From an uncultured Collinsella sp. (GTDB taxonomy: Bacteria; Actinomycetota; Coriobacteriia; Coriobacteriales; Coriobacteriaceae), in the NCBI GenBank assembly GCA_900755005.1, contig CAAEEX010000118.1, forward strand, positions 1 to 41,742: 41,742 bases of DNA, read 5' to 3'. Shown here piece after piece: positions 1-7,458 of the stretch. Under the pieces are notes generated by a model that made no database searches, was not told the origin of the DNA, and saw only the letters and a program-made list of their open reading frames with translations. A program made the translations under genes and the position numbers. The first letter of the stretch is position 1. The number at the start of each line of letters is the position of its first letter.

Positions 1-1
1 C

Positions 2-103
2 CAGAAGCGTCGCCGTCGCCGTCGCTCCCGCAAGCCGCGCCAGGACGGTGGCGAGGGTTCGACCCCGAGCTCGTCCGCGCCGCAACCGCCTGCCGGCGAA
101 TAA
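2..103 (+). CDS. C-terminal end of a basic protein (5' truncated by window edge)
   Basis: The reading frame is open from the first bases of the window and stops at TAA 101-103. The 33 visible residues start with a lysine/arginine cluster (KRRRRRRSRKPRQ) and end in a Gly/Ser/Pro tail. Such tails are common on RNA-binding enzymes of high-GC actinobacteria, for example RNase E/G-type nucleases or DEAD-box helicases, but no domain is visible, so the function is not assigned. No obvious terminator separates it from the next gene. Confidence 0.6.
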   Translation, partial: QKRRRRRRSRKPRQDGGEGSTPSSSAPQPPAGE

Positions 104-166
104 CGCCCGCGAGCGGATTTAACCTGCCTAACCCCAAACGCGTCGGGGTATCATAGCGCTGAATCA

Positions 167-202
167 ACAACCCTCCCTCTGCCTTTGCATAGGGAGGGTT
201 GT
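167..202 (+). promoter_or_regulatory. Stem-loop covering the comF ribosome binding site
   Basis: Bases 167-178 (ACAACCCTCCCT) are exactly complementary to 191-202 (AGGGAGGGTTGT), leaving a 12-nt loop. The 3' arm contains the AGGGAGGG Shine-Dalgarno of the next gene, so in mRNA the folded form would hide the ribosome binding site. There is no downstream T-run, which argues against a simple intrinsic terminator. Control of translation is inference. Confidence 0.55.
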
Positions 203-205
203 GTC

Positions 206-1012
206 TTGAAGAGCCATTTGAATGTGCTAGGTCGCCTGCAAGGTGTCGGCGCCCTACCGTTTACGAATGAATTGCTACCGTTTGCCGAGCGCGCGGCGCA
301 CGAGGCGCTCGAGGCGTTGTCGCCCACGCGATGCGCCGCCTGCGAGCGCTCCGGCACGCTTATTTGCCAAGACTGCCTCGCGGCGCTTACGCTCATCGAT
401 CCGCGTCATAGCTGCACCCGATGCGGCGCCCCGTTCGGAGATCTTCTGTGTACCGAGTGCTCGGTCGAGGGCGCGTCCTCGGCGATGGCCGATGCGCTCG
501 ACCGGTGCCTGGCGTGCGCCGTCTATGCGCATCCGCTGCCGCGCATCATTAAAGCGTACAAAGACGCGGGCGAGCGACGCCTGGCGCCGTATCTGGCAGA
601 GCTGCTATACGACACCGCCCTGCATGCCCAAGTTGTGGCCCCCGATCGCTATGGCGGCGTGTTGTCCGCTGCCGACGCAGTTGTGTTTGTGCCTGCGACA
701 GCGGCGGCGTTTCGGCGGCGCGGCTTTGATCATATGGAGGCCATTGCGCGTCCATTTTGTGAGCTGTCGGGTGTACCGCTGCTCGATGCCCTCGTTAAGT
801 ACGGCCATGGCGACCAGCGCGAACTCGGTCGCGAGGAGCGCCGAGAGCGCGCCCGGGGCATGTACGAGACGGTCGAGGACGTGCGGGGCCGCCGCCTGCT
901 GCTTATCGATGACGTCATTACCACAGGCGCGACGATGGCGGCGGCTTCGGCAGAACTCAATCGCGCCGGTGCCGCGGCTGTCGATGGCCTTGCTATCGCA
1001 CGCGTTTGGTAG
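206..1012 (+). CDS. comF: ComF family phosphoribosyltransferase-like protein
   Basis: ComFC/GntX-type protein of about 268 residues. An N-terminal zinc-ribbon is visible as four Cys pairs (CAAC, CQDC, CTRC, CTEC). The C-terminal phosphoribosyltransferase domain carries the PRPP-binding loop LLLIDDVITTGAT. In competent bacteria ComFC takes part in uptake or processing of transforming DNA; in other species its role is unclear. I chose the TTG start at 206 because AGGGAGGG lies 7 bases upstream; a TTG at 185 would add seven residues but has no ribosome binding site. The stop overlaps the region just before the next start, so the two genes are probably co-transcribed. Confidence 0.9.
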   Translation: MKSHLNVLGRLQGVGALPFTNELLPFAERAAHEALEALSPTRCAACERSGTLICQDCLAALTLIDPRHSCTRCGAPFGDLLCTECSVEGASSAMADALDRCLACAVYAHPLPRIIKAYKDAGERRLAPYLAELLYDTALHAQVVAPDRYGGVLSAADAVVFVPATAAAFRRRGFDHMEAIARPFCELSGVPLLDALVKYGHGDQRELGREERRERARGMYETVEDVRGRRLLLIDDVITTGATMAAASAELNRAGAAAVDGLAIARVW

Positions 1013-1023
1013 GGGTGGTTCAT

Positions 1024-2136
1024 GTGGCGGTAAAAATCAACCAGCGCGTCGAGCCGACGAAAGAACAGCTCGCGGCTTCCGTGATCCTGACGGGCGCCTC
1101 GGCGTTGCGCATGATGCGCGCCGAGCGCCGGCAGATGGGCTACATCAGCTGGAAAGACCTCGATCCCGAGGAGGAGCGCCGCGTGCTGTGTACGTCATCG
1201 CCTTCGGCCGGGGATATCTACCTTTCAGATTTGGTGCGAATTGGAGCCGCGAGTGGCGAGGTGCAAGAAGACTTGTGCCTGCTGGTGGGGACTGCGGCGC
1301 AGCGCCGCCGCATACCTGGCGTGAGTTGGTCCGTCTGTTCCGCGGGGTTGCCGGCCGGATCGATTCTGGAAGTGGAGCCGGGGGTATACAGCTTGTCTCC
1401 CAAGGCCCTTTGCGTTGCCGTTGCACGCGAAGTCGGTTGCATCCAGGCATTTGCCCTGGCCCAGGAGCTGTGCTCCAAGATTTCACTGAGCGATCGCGGT
1501 AAGTTTCTGCCTCCCTACAGCTCGCCTGTTGTGAACAAACTTGCAAAGGACAAGGACCAACCGCCAGATGTGGGCTACTTTGAGGTCGAGCCGGTGCTGA
1601 CGCCCGAACGGCTGACAGAATACCTCGCGGTATGCAAGGGAAGCGATGCCAAGCGGTTGCTACGCCTGTGCCCCTACCTGTCAGAAAATCTGCGTTCACC
1701 CATGGAGTGCATCATGCTTGCCATGTTCTCCCTTCCGTTTTCCTATGGGGGATTTGCCTGCGGTCCCTTTAAGACCGATTGCAAAATCGAGTTCAATGAC
1801 CGTGCGCAGGCAATCTCGGGCATGCCGCATGCAGTCTGTGATGCCTATCAGGAAGCAGCCCGGTTTGACCTGGAATACAACGGTGAGCAGGGCCATGGAT
1901 CCCAAAGTGGGCGCATCCACGACGAAAAACGTAACACGGGCTTTCTAGCCATGGGGATCGAGGTTGCAACCGTCAACAACGAAATGCTCTGTGACATGGA
2001 AGCGATGGAAGCACTCGCGTGGCGCATCTATCAACGCATGGGCAAGCGGTACCGTAACCGCGTCGACGCCCGTAGAAAGAAACAAGAGGCACTGCTTAAC
2101 ATGCTTCGGGCGTGTTTTGGGCTTAAGCCGGCCTAA
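1024..2136 (+). CDS. Hypothetical protein with nuclease-like (PD-(D/E)XK / DUF559-type) C-terminus
   Basis: About 370 residues, with no confident family name. The N-terminal two thirds resemble a type seen repeatedly in Coriobacteriia proteins of unknown role, with cysteine-containing helices. Near residues 285-330 there is a pattern FDLEYNGEQGHG, then DEKRN and GIEVATVN. This resembles the acidic-strand and turn arrangement of Vsr/DUF559-like PD-(D/E)XK nucleases. The last 40 residues are very basic. The start is GTG 1024, preceded by AGGGGTGG at 1011-1018; a TTG at 1006 overlapping comF is the alternative. Nuclease activity is inference from pattern only. Confidence 0.6.
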   Translation: MAVKINQRVEPTKEQLAASVILTGASALRMMRAERRQMGYISWKDLDPEEERRVLCTSSPSAGDIYLSDLVRIGAASGEVQEDLCLLVGTAAQRRRIPGVSWSVCSAGLPAGSILEVEPGVYSLSPKALCVAVAREVGCIQAFALAQELCSKISLSDRGKFLPPYSSPVVNKLAKDKDQPPDVGYFEVEPVLTPERLTEYLAVCKGSDAKRLLRLCPYLSENLRSPMECIMLAMFSLPFSYGGFACGPFKTDCKIEFNDRAQAISGMPHAVCDAYQEAARFDLEYNGEQGHGSQSGRIHDEKRNTGFLAMGIEVATVNNEMLCDMEAMEALAWRIYQRMGKRYRNRVDARRKKQEALLNMLRACFGLKPA

Positions 2137-2170
2137 TTCGCGCCGAATAGAGAGGGTTAGTTATATGCGC

Positions 2171-2386
2171 TGGCCAAATAATGGCAAATATGAGTACTGG
2201 CACTAAATTAGTAACAGCAAAATCAGGGAAATCAGGACTCGGAGACGCTGCAAAGTAAGAAGATAATAAACAAATGTAGAATATCAAGGAGCCATGTTGG
2301 CGGAAATGAGCGCAAAACTTGCTCGAGAGGCCAAAATTGCCTGTCACCAAATTGGTAACAGTACTCATATTTGATGTTTTTTGGCC
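2171..2386. repeat. Element of about 216 bp bounded by ~50-bp imperfect inverted repeats
   Basis: Reading inward from each end, both arms begin TGGCCAAA, share CAAATATGAGTACTG (2185-2199 on plus, 2359-2373 on minus) at the same distance, and continue into a small dyad. The left dyad is ACTAAATTAGT (2202-2212) and the right is ACCAAATTGGT (2346-2356); a T/A pair in one is C/G in the other, so the dyad is kept by paired changes. No open reading frame or clear target duplication is seen. It could be a miniature mobile element or a pair of protein-binding sites. Confidence 0.6.
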
Positions 2387-2388
2387 AC

Positions 2389-2438
2389 GGCACCCGGGGA
2401 CGGGTGCCCCGGAGCTCCCCGTAGGGGGAGCTCCGGGC
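2389..2438. other. Two adjacent strong GC hairpins without a T-run
   Basis: GGCACCC/GGGTGCC pairs around 2389-2408, and GGAGCTCCCC/GGGGGAGCTCC pairs across 2406-2438 with a loop of about 3 bases. The stems are very stable, but no poly-T follows on either strand. It lies between the inverted-repeat element and a good promoter, so it may end transcription from upstream by a non-canonical route; that is inference. Confidence 0.45.
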
Positions 2439-2509
2439 TTCATGGGGGCACGAATGGTCCGCTCCGACCTGCAAAATCTGTGCTCACGGTGCGAATGACG
2501 CCCCTAACC

Positions 2510-2538
2510 TTAAACTATAGCTTGAACTTAGCTATAAT
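2510..2538 (+). promoter_or_regulatory. Sigma-70-type promoter
   Basis: TTAAAC (2510-2515), a 17-bp spacer and a perfect TATAAT (2533-2538). This is the best promoter match seen in the window. Transcription would start near 2545, about 325 bases before the lipoprotein start, so the message begins with a long untranslated stretch or a separate RNA. Confidence 0.7.
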
Positions 2539-2544
2539 GCGCTA

Positions 2545-2865
2545 CGTTCCTACCAGGCTGTGGTTGCGGACGGACGAAATGCCCGTCCTAGTCCAAGACA
2601 GACGCGGTCAAAGGGATCCACGTAAGCGACCGCGTGCGCGCGGCGCGATCATGGCGCGTCCTAGATGTAAGCCGCACCGTCCGTTCTACTTTCTTTGGGG
2701 CAATACCGCCTCGCGGGCGAGCGGGCCAGTCGTGAAGGTGGCTGCGGCCTCCCGAGCAAACACCCCGGTGCGCAAGTGTGGGGTCAAATACCAGGTCAGC
2801 TGGTGGGAACAATCTGATATTTCGTGCAACGCACGGATCGTATACGACACAGAAGGCAGGGTAGT
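2545..2865 (+). ncRNA. Candidate structured RNA, possibly raiA-type (hypothesis)
   Basis: About 320 non-coding bases follow the consensus promoter and hold many local pairings. Examples are ACGCGGTC/GACCGCGT (near 2605-2640), GACGG/CCGTC, CCGC..GCGG around 2708-2726, ACCAG/CTGGT near 2790 and CGTGC/GCACG near 2823-2835. A frame is open through it, but its translation looks like nothing known. The raiA RNA class is known from Firmicutes and Actinobacteria near raiA and comFC genes; here the stretch lies between comF (206) and hpf/raiA (4213). I do not recognise tmRNA, RNase P or T-box signatures. The exact ends are unknown. Confidence 0.35.
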
Positions 2866-2869
2866 GGAC

Positions 2870-3895
2870 ATGGTGAGGGGCAGCTTGATGCACGCGGCTC
2901 GGTTAGGTGCTGGGACCGCAGCGGTCATCGCCGTTTTGGGCCTGAGCGGATGCGCGTTCAACCCGCTGTCTACGTTCACGACTCCCACGATCGACCAGAT
3001 CGAGTACGAGACCGTCACGCCCGCGGTGTCGGATGATGCCCTGGTCACCCCCGGTACCCTGACGGTTGCCCTCGATACCTCCGATGCGCCGCAGGCCATG
3101 CAGGGCGCTGACGGCGAGCTCACGGGGTATGCAGTCGACGCTGCCCGCGCCCTCGCAAGCCGCATGGGCCTTAAGGTCGCCTTTGTCGATGCGTCCTCGG
3201 CAGGTTCCGCGCTCGGTGACAAAAAGGCTGATATCTTTATCGGCGAGATCAACTCCACGGATGGGGACGTTAGCTCGCTCGGCACCTGCCTGTACGATGC
3301 CGCTTCCGTGTTCGGTAAAACCAGCGATGGTGGGTCGCTAAGCGTTTCCACCGATACCCTTAACACGTCTACTCTGGGTGTCCAGATGTCCTCGGCCTCG
3401 CAGGAGGCGCTTGCTAAGCAGAGCATCACCGCCAACCAAAAGACTTACTCCAACATCAACGAGTGCTTTGAGGCGCTCGAGTCCGGCGAGGTCGACTATG
3501 TGATCTGCGACTCCACGGCTGGCGGTTACCTTGCGCGCCTGATGAGCGAGATCTCCTATGTCGGTGCGCTCGAGGCGCCCTCGACGCTTGGTGTTGCTGG
3601 CCTTTCGTCCAATGACGAACTGTGTCGTGCCGTGAGCGATGCCCTCGACGGTATTACGGCCGACGGCACGCTCGAGGCGGTCCACTGCGTCTGGTACGGC
3701 ACGATGCCCTACGACCTCACCACTAAGACGGTTTCGGGCGCTAACGTGCAGCCGGGCGACTCTGAGTCCAGCGAGACCGCATCCTCCGGCAGCGAGTCCT
3801 CCGATTCCAACAATGAGACCGCATCCTCCGAAGACAAATCGTCCAGCCAGGAAGACACCATCACCGACGACGACATTAACAAGCTTAATAGCTAG
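2870..3895 (+). CDS. Solute-binding lipoprotein (ABC transporter type, family 3-like)
   Basis: 341 residues. The N-terminal hydrophobic stretch ends in the lipobox LSGC, so the mature protein should be lipid-anchored at the outer face of the membrane. Residues about 60-285 match the pattern of amino-acid/polar solute-binding proteins: a GTLTVALDTS strand, GYAVDAARALASRMG, and later VDYVICDSTAGGYL. The last 50 residues are a Ser/Glu/Asp-rich tail. No permease or ATPase gene is adjacent, so its partner is unknown. ATG 2870 was used; ATG 2888, with GAGGGG 7 bases upstream, is an equally good start and gives a shorter signal peptide. Confidence 0.8.
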   Translation: MVRGSLMHAARLGAGTAAVIAVLGLSGCAFNPLSTFTTPTIDQIEYETVTPAVSDDALVTPGTLTVALDTSDAPQAMQGADGELTGYAVDAARALASRMGLKVAFVDASSAGSALGDKKADIFIGEINSTDGDVSSLGTCLYDAASVFGKTSDGGSLSVSTDTLNTSTLGVQMSSASQEALAKQSITANQKTYSNINECFEALESGEVDYVICDSTAGGYLARLMSEISYVGALEAPSTLGVAGLSSNDELCRAVSDALDGITADGTLEAVHCVWYGTMPYDLTTKTVSGANVQPGDSESSETASSGSESSDSNNETASSEDKSSSQEDTITDDDINKLNS

Positions 3896-3909
3896 TTATT
3901 GCTAGGGGT

Positions 3910-3995
3910 GGCGTCTCCTATGCACTAGGAGAGACGCCTCTTCACGGTTTCAACACGCACTGCCGGGCTTCCCCAATAGGGGAGCCCGGCTTTTT
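3910..3995 (+). terminator. Double hairpin with intrinsic terminator
   Basis: A first hairpin (GGCGTCTC with GAGACGCC, 3910-3938) is followed by GCCGGGC..CCCC pairing with GGGGAGCCCGGC (3962-3990) and then TTTTT. The second is a typical intrinsic terminator for the lipoprotein gene. Confidence 0.85.
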
Positions 3996-4037
3996 CATCT
4001 CTATAAAACCAGCAGGTCAAAGCCAATTTTCGGGACC

Positions 4038-4212
4038 AAATATAAAGTCACCGGCTCCCTCCTATAGCGCACTTTGCCACAGAAAAGTGCGAGACTTCGG
4101 TATGCGGTATCAAGCAATCGTTATTCGGGTCTTTGGGAATCCGCGTGATTAAATGCACGGCAATGGGTACATAGCCAGTACAGTAAGTCCCCGAGGCAGA
4201 TTGGAGCCACGT
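4038..4212 (+). promoter_or_regulatory. Leader of hpf with a possible -10 and hairpins
   Basis: ATATAAAG near 4039-4045 could be a -10 box, though no good -35 is visible. Downstream, CGCACTTT and AAAGTGCG (about 4068-4091) form a perfect 8-bp stem, and a longer GCGG..CCGC pairing follows. The leader has no plausible coding frame. It may hold expression-control structure for hpf. Confidence 0.35.
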
Positions 4213-4797
4213 ATGGATATCAAGGTTTCTGGACGCAAGACGACGGTAACCGATGCTCTGCGTGCGCATGTGGATGAGAAGATCGGCGAGGCGCTCAAGG
4301 TTTTCGATATCGAGCCCATGACGGTCGACGTTGTACTTCGCTATGAGAAGAACCCCTCGAACCCCAACCCGGCAATCGTCGAGGTTACGGTTCGTGCCCG
4401 CGGTTCGGTGATTCGCGTTGCCGAGCACGGTGCAGATATGTACGCCGCCATCGACCTCTCCGCCGATAAGGTCACCCGCCAGCTGCGCAAGTTCAAGACC
4501 AAGGTCGTGGACAACCGCCAGGGCGGTGCCAGCGCAGCGGATGTCGCACCGGTCGAGCGCGTCGAGGATCTGGCCGACCTGCTGCTGCCCGAGGAGGAGG
4601 ACGACCTGCTCGTCCGCGAGAAGGTCATCGATGTCACCCCGATGACTGAGGAGCAGGCACTGGTGCAGACCGATCTGCTGGGCCACGACTTCTACGTGTT
4701 CGAGAACGCGACGACTGGCCTCATCAATGTGGTGTATCACCGTAAGAATGGTGGATATGGCATCATCAAGCCCCGCATCGAAACACTTGACGAGTAA
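4213..4797 (+). CDS. hpf: Ribosome hibernation promoting factor, long form
   Basis: 194 residues, the length expected for long HPF. The N-terminal S30AE/YfiA domain (about 1-100) starts MDIKVSGRKTTVTDALRAHV and binds the 30S decoding region in stationary phase. The C-terminal domain (about 135-190) contains FYVFENATTGLINVVYHRKN and dimerises 70S ribosomes into 100S particles. A charged linker joins them. Start ATG 4213 has GGAG 6 bases upstream; an in-frame ATG at 4153 would add 20 residues that do not belong to the family. It is a single-gene unit with its own terminator. Confidence 0.96.
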   Translation: MDIKVSGRKTTVTDALRAHVDEKIGEALKVFDIEPMTVDVVLRYEKNPSNPNPAIVEVTVRARGSVIRVAEHGADMYAAIDLSADKVTRQLRKFKTKVVDNRQGGASAADVAPVERVEDLADLLLPEEEDDLLVREKVIDVTPMTEEQALVQTDLLGHDFYVFENATTGLINVVYHRKNGGYGIIKPRIETLDE

Positions 4798-4801
4798 AAT
4801 A

Positions 4802-4859
4802 CGTTAACTTGCATGAGTTAACGGCCGGCGGTCATCCCATGCGGATGGCCGCCTTTTTT
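4802..4859 (+). terminator. Intrinsic terminator of hpf
   Basis: GGCGGTCATCC (4827-4837) pairs with GGATGGCCGCC (4843-4853) and is followed by six T. Just upstream, a perfect dyad CGTTAACT/AGTTAACG (4802-4823) directly follows the hpf stop codon; its role is unknown. Confidence 0.9.
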
Positions 4860-4877
4860 ACGTAAGGAGTCGCTTTG

Positions 4878-5831
4878 ATGGACAAGGCTGCATCTACCGG
4901 CCATTCTGACCGCTGCCGCATCGTCGTCGATACCTGCTGCGACTTTAGCCCCGAGGTCGCCGCGAACCTCGATGTCGATATCTTGGGCTTCCCCTTTATC
5001 ATCGATGGCGAGGAGCGCACGGACGATATCTGGTCGAGCATCACACCCAAGGAGTTCTACGACCGCATGCGCGCCGGTGCCCGCGTGTCCACCTCGGCTG
5101 TGTCGCTCGGTCGCTATATCGAGTTCTTTACCGAGTGCGCCAAAGAGGGTACACCCACGGTCTACCTGTGCTTTACCTCGGCGCTGTCGTCGAGCTACAA
5201 CTCCGCGTGCCAGGCGGCAGGTGCCGTGCGCGCCGAGTATCCCAACTTCGAGCTCTACGTGGTCGACAACGCTCTGCCCTGCGCGACCGGCGCGCTCTTG
5301 GCGCTCGAGGCCGTGCGCCAGCGTTCGGCGGGACTGACCGCCAAGCAGCTGGTCGATTGGGCAAACGAGGCAAAGACCTACGTCCACGGCTACTTTACGC
5401 TCGAGAGCTTCGACGCACTGGCTGCCGGCGGCCGCATTCCGCCCGCGGCGGCGCAGCTCACGGCAAAGCTCGATGTCAAGCCCGAGCTCTCCTACGACCT
5501 GGCCGGCTCGCTGTCGCTGATCGGCGTCAACCGCGGCCGCAAGAAGGCGCTCAAGTCCATCCTCAAGTCGTTCCGCGAGAACTACGTGCCCGATCGCACC
5601 ATGCCCATCGCCATCATGACGGCCGATGCCGAGAAGGACGGCGACTGGCTCGAGGCCGCCATCCGCAAGGAGGAGGGCTGCGCCGACGTCACAATCATTC
5701 GTAGCTCCGTGGGCCCCACCATCGGTTCGCACGTGGGCCCCGGCATGGTGGCCTGCGCGTTTTGGGGTAAGAACCGCGCCGAGAAAGCCTCGCTTTCCGA
5801 CCGCATCGCGCGCCGCGTGCGTGGCGAGTAG
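4878..5831 (+). CDS. DegV family fatty-acid-binding protein
   Basis: 317 residues, the usual DegV length. The N-terminal EDD-fold domain begins IVVDTCCDFSPE and includes STSAVSLGRYIEFF and the ligand-contact TSALSSSYNSA. The C-terminal domain carries GYFTLESFDALAAGGRI and a GVNRGRKKA motif. DegV/FakB proteins hold a fatty acid for phosphorylation by FakA; no FakA gene is near, so the kinase would be elsewhere. ATG 4878 follows AAGGAG at the right distance; a TTG one codon earlier is less likely. Confidence 0.93.
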   Translation: MDKAASTGHSDRCRIVVDTCCDFSPEVAANLDVDILGFPFIIDGEERTDDIWSSITPKEFYDRMRAGARVSTSAVSLGRYIEFFTECAKEGTPTVYLCFTSALSSSYNSACQAAGAVRAEYPNFELYVVDNALPCATGALLALEAVRQRSAGLTAKQLVDWANEAKTYVHGYFTLESFDALAAGGRIPPAAAQLTAKLDVKPELSYDLAGSLSLIGVNRGRKKALKSILKSFRENYVPDRTMPIAIMTADAEKDGDWLEAAIRKEEGCADVTIIRSSVGPTIGSHVGPGMVACAFWGKNRAEKASLSDRIARRVRGE

Positions 5832-5929
5832 ACAGGCGCTGCGGCTGCAAGCGCCCTCAAGTCACGGCCGAAACGCTGGCACCGAGTATTTAACCTGGTA
5901 ACAACACCCAACCCAAAAGGAAAGGTTTC

Positions 5930-7009
5930 ATGGCAAACAAGCTCTCCGTCGCATTTATCGGCACCGGAATCATGGGTGCCCCCATCGCCGGCCACATCCT
6001 GGATGCCGGCTATCCCATCACGGTCAATAACCGCACCAAGTCCAAGGCCGCCGCGCTTATCGAGCGCGGCGCCGTCTGGGCAGATACGCCGGCCGATGCC
6101 GCGGCGAACGCCGATGTCGTCTTTACCATGGTGGGCTATCCCTCCGAGGTCGAGGAACTCTACCTGGCGGGCGACGGCCTGCTCGCGTGCACCAAGCCGG
6201 GTGCGGTCTTGATCGACCTCACGACGAGCTCGCCCGAGCTTGCCCGTGACATTGCCGAGGCCGCCCAGGTTTCTGGTCGCATGGCGTTTGACTGCCCCGT
6301 CACCGGCGGCGAGTCGGGCGCTATCGCCGGTACGCTCACGGCTATCGTGGGCGCCACCGAGAACGACATTGCCCCGGTTCGCGATATCCTTTCCACCTTT
6401 GCGGCCAACATCTGCTGCTTCGATGGCGCCGGCAAGGGCCAGGCTGCCAAGCTCGCCAACCAGGTGTCGCTGGGCGCCTGCATGGTCGGCATGGCAGACG
6501 CCATGGCATTTGCCGAGCTGAGCGGCCTTGATCTGGAGAAGACCCGCGAGATGATCCTGGGCGGCACCGGCAAGTCCGGCGCCATGGAGAGCCTGGCTCC
6601 CAAGGCGCTTGACGGCGATTACAAACCCGGCTTTATGGTCGAGCACTTTATCAAGGACCTGCGTCTGGCGCTCGCTTACGCCGACGATCGCGAGCTCGCG
6701 CTGCCCGGTGCCGACGTCGCATTTACGCTCTACGATATGCTCGACGCCATCGGTGGTGCCAAGCTGGGCACCCAGGCCATCACGGTACTCTACAAGGAGG
6801 AGGCCGACGCCATCGCTGCCGGTCTGGACTGGTCGCAGTATCGTCCCGAAGAGCACGGTGCTCACGAGGACGGCTGCGGTTGCGGCGAGCACGGCGACGA
6901 CCACGAGTGCGGTTGTGGCCACCACCACGGCGAGGACCACGAGTGCTGCGGCGGCCACGGCCACGATGACGGCCACGAGTGCTGCTGCGGCCACTATCAC
7001 GAGGAGTAG
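5930..7009 (+). CDS. NAD(P)-dependent beta-hydroxyacid dehydrogenase with His/Cys-rich metal-binding tail
   Basis: The first 305 residues are a 3-hydroxyisobutyrate dehydrogenase/tartronate semialdehyde reductase-type enzyme: a Rossmann GTGIMGAPIAGHILDAG at 11-27, the substrate motif DCPVTGGESGA, and a catalytic lysine in GKGQAAKLANQ. After residue 305 the protein carries a further 53-residue tail with 13 His and 9 Cys, arranged as three HEC-rich repeats (for example DHECGCGHHH). Family members normally end without this. The tail should bind soft metal ions such as Ni or Zn. The true substrate is unknown. It heads a tight run of four genes to 9249. Confidence 0.88.
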   Translation: MANKLSVAFIGTGIMGAPIAGHILDAGYPITVNNRTKSKAAALIERGAVWADTPADAAANADVVFTMVGYPSEVEELYLAGDGLLACTKPGAVLIDLTTSSPELARDIAEAAQVSGRMAFDCPVTGGESGAIAGTLTAIVGATENDIAPVRDILSTFAANICCFDGAGKGQAAKLANQVSLGACMVGMADAMAFAELSGLDLEKTREMILGGTGKSGAMESLAPKALDGDYKPGFMVEHFIKDLRLALAYADDRELALPGADVAFTLYDMLDAIGGAKLGTQAITVLYKEEADAIAAGLDWSQYRPEEHGAHEDGCGCGEHGDDHECGCGHHHGEDHECCGGHGHDDGHECCCGHYHEE

Positions 7010-7014
7010 CGCCC

Positions 7015-7443
7015 ATGAGCTGGACGTTCGTGGTGCTCGCGCTGGTGCTCTTTCTCTTTGCGATCTACATCGGCTTTTTGTGCGGCCAGTGGGCGTGCGA
7101 AAAGCGTGTCATCACCAAGCGCGACTACTGGATTGCCAACTTTGCGGGAGCGGCGGCAGTCGTCCTGCTAACCTGGGTGTTCTCGCTGTTCCCGCTGGTG
7201 CAGTTTGCGCCGATCGGCTGGCTCGGCGGCTTTATCGCCGGCCTTAAGATGAGTTTTGGCGAGTCTGTCGGCCCGTGGCGCAAGCACGACGAGGTCTTTA
7301 ACGTCAACAAGGCTCACCGCGCCGCCGCCGACGCGGGCGATGCCGAGGAGCGTCGCCGCGCACGCCGCAATGGCGCGGCCGACCGACAGCTCATCTCGGT
7401 CACCGATGACGGCAAGGGTGCTGGCAAGCACGCTAAGAAATAG
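7015..7443 (+). CDS. Small membrane protein of unknown function
   Basis: 142 residues. Three hydrophobic segments are visible, at about 3-25, 40-60 and 62-80 (the last ending WLGGFIAGLKMSFGE). A hydrophilic C-terminal tail of about 60 residues, rich in Arg, Ala and Lys, is probably cytoplasmic. The Shine-Dalgarno GAGGAG overlaps the end of the preceding dehydrogenase gene, so the two are translationally linked. I do not recognise a named family. Confidence 0.75.
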   Translation: MSWTFVVLALVLFLFAIYIGFLCGQWACEKRVITKRDYWIANFAGAAAVVLLTWVFSLFPLVQFAPIGWLGGFIAGLKMSFGESVGPWRKHDEVFNVNKAHRAAADAGDAEERRRARRNGAADRQLISVTDDGKGAGKHAKK

Positions 7444-7458
7444 TAAGAAGAGGTAACT

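Noticed and set aside
2545..2865. RNase P RNA, tmRNA or T-box leader
   Set aside because: The conserved GAGGAAAGTCC, tRNA-like ends with tag frame, and AGGGTGGNACCGCG motifs were looked for and not found.
2381..2869. N-terminal extension of the lipoprotein gene back to 2381
   Set aside because: The frame is open but crosses a consensus promoter and hairpins, and it would place the lipoprotein signal peptide in mid-protein.
5582..7000. Minus-strand open frame of about 470 codons opposite DegV and the dehydrogenase
   Set aside because: Antisense shadow. The valine/alanine-rich start is the complement of the His/Cys-rich tail, not a real membrane segment.
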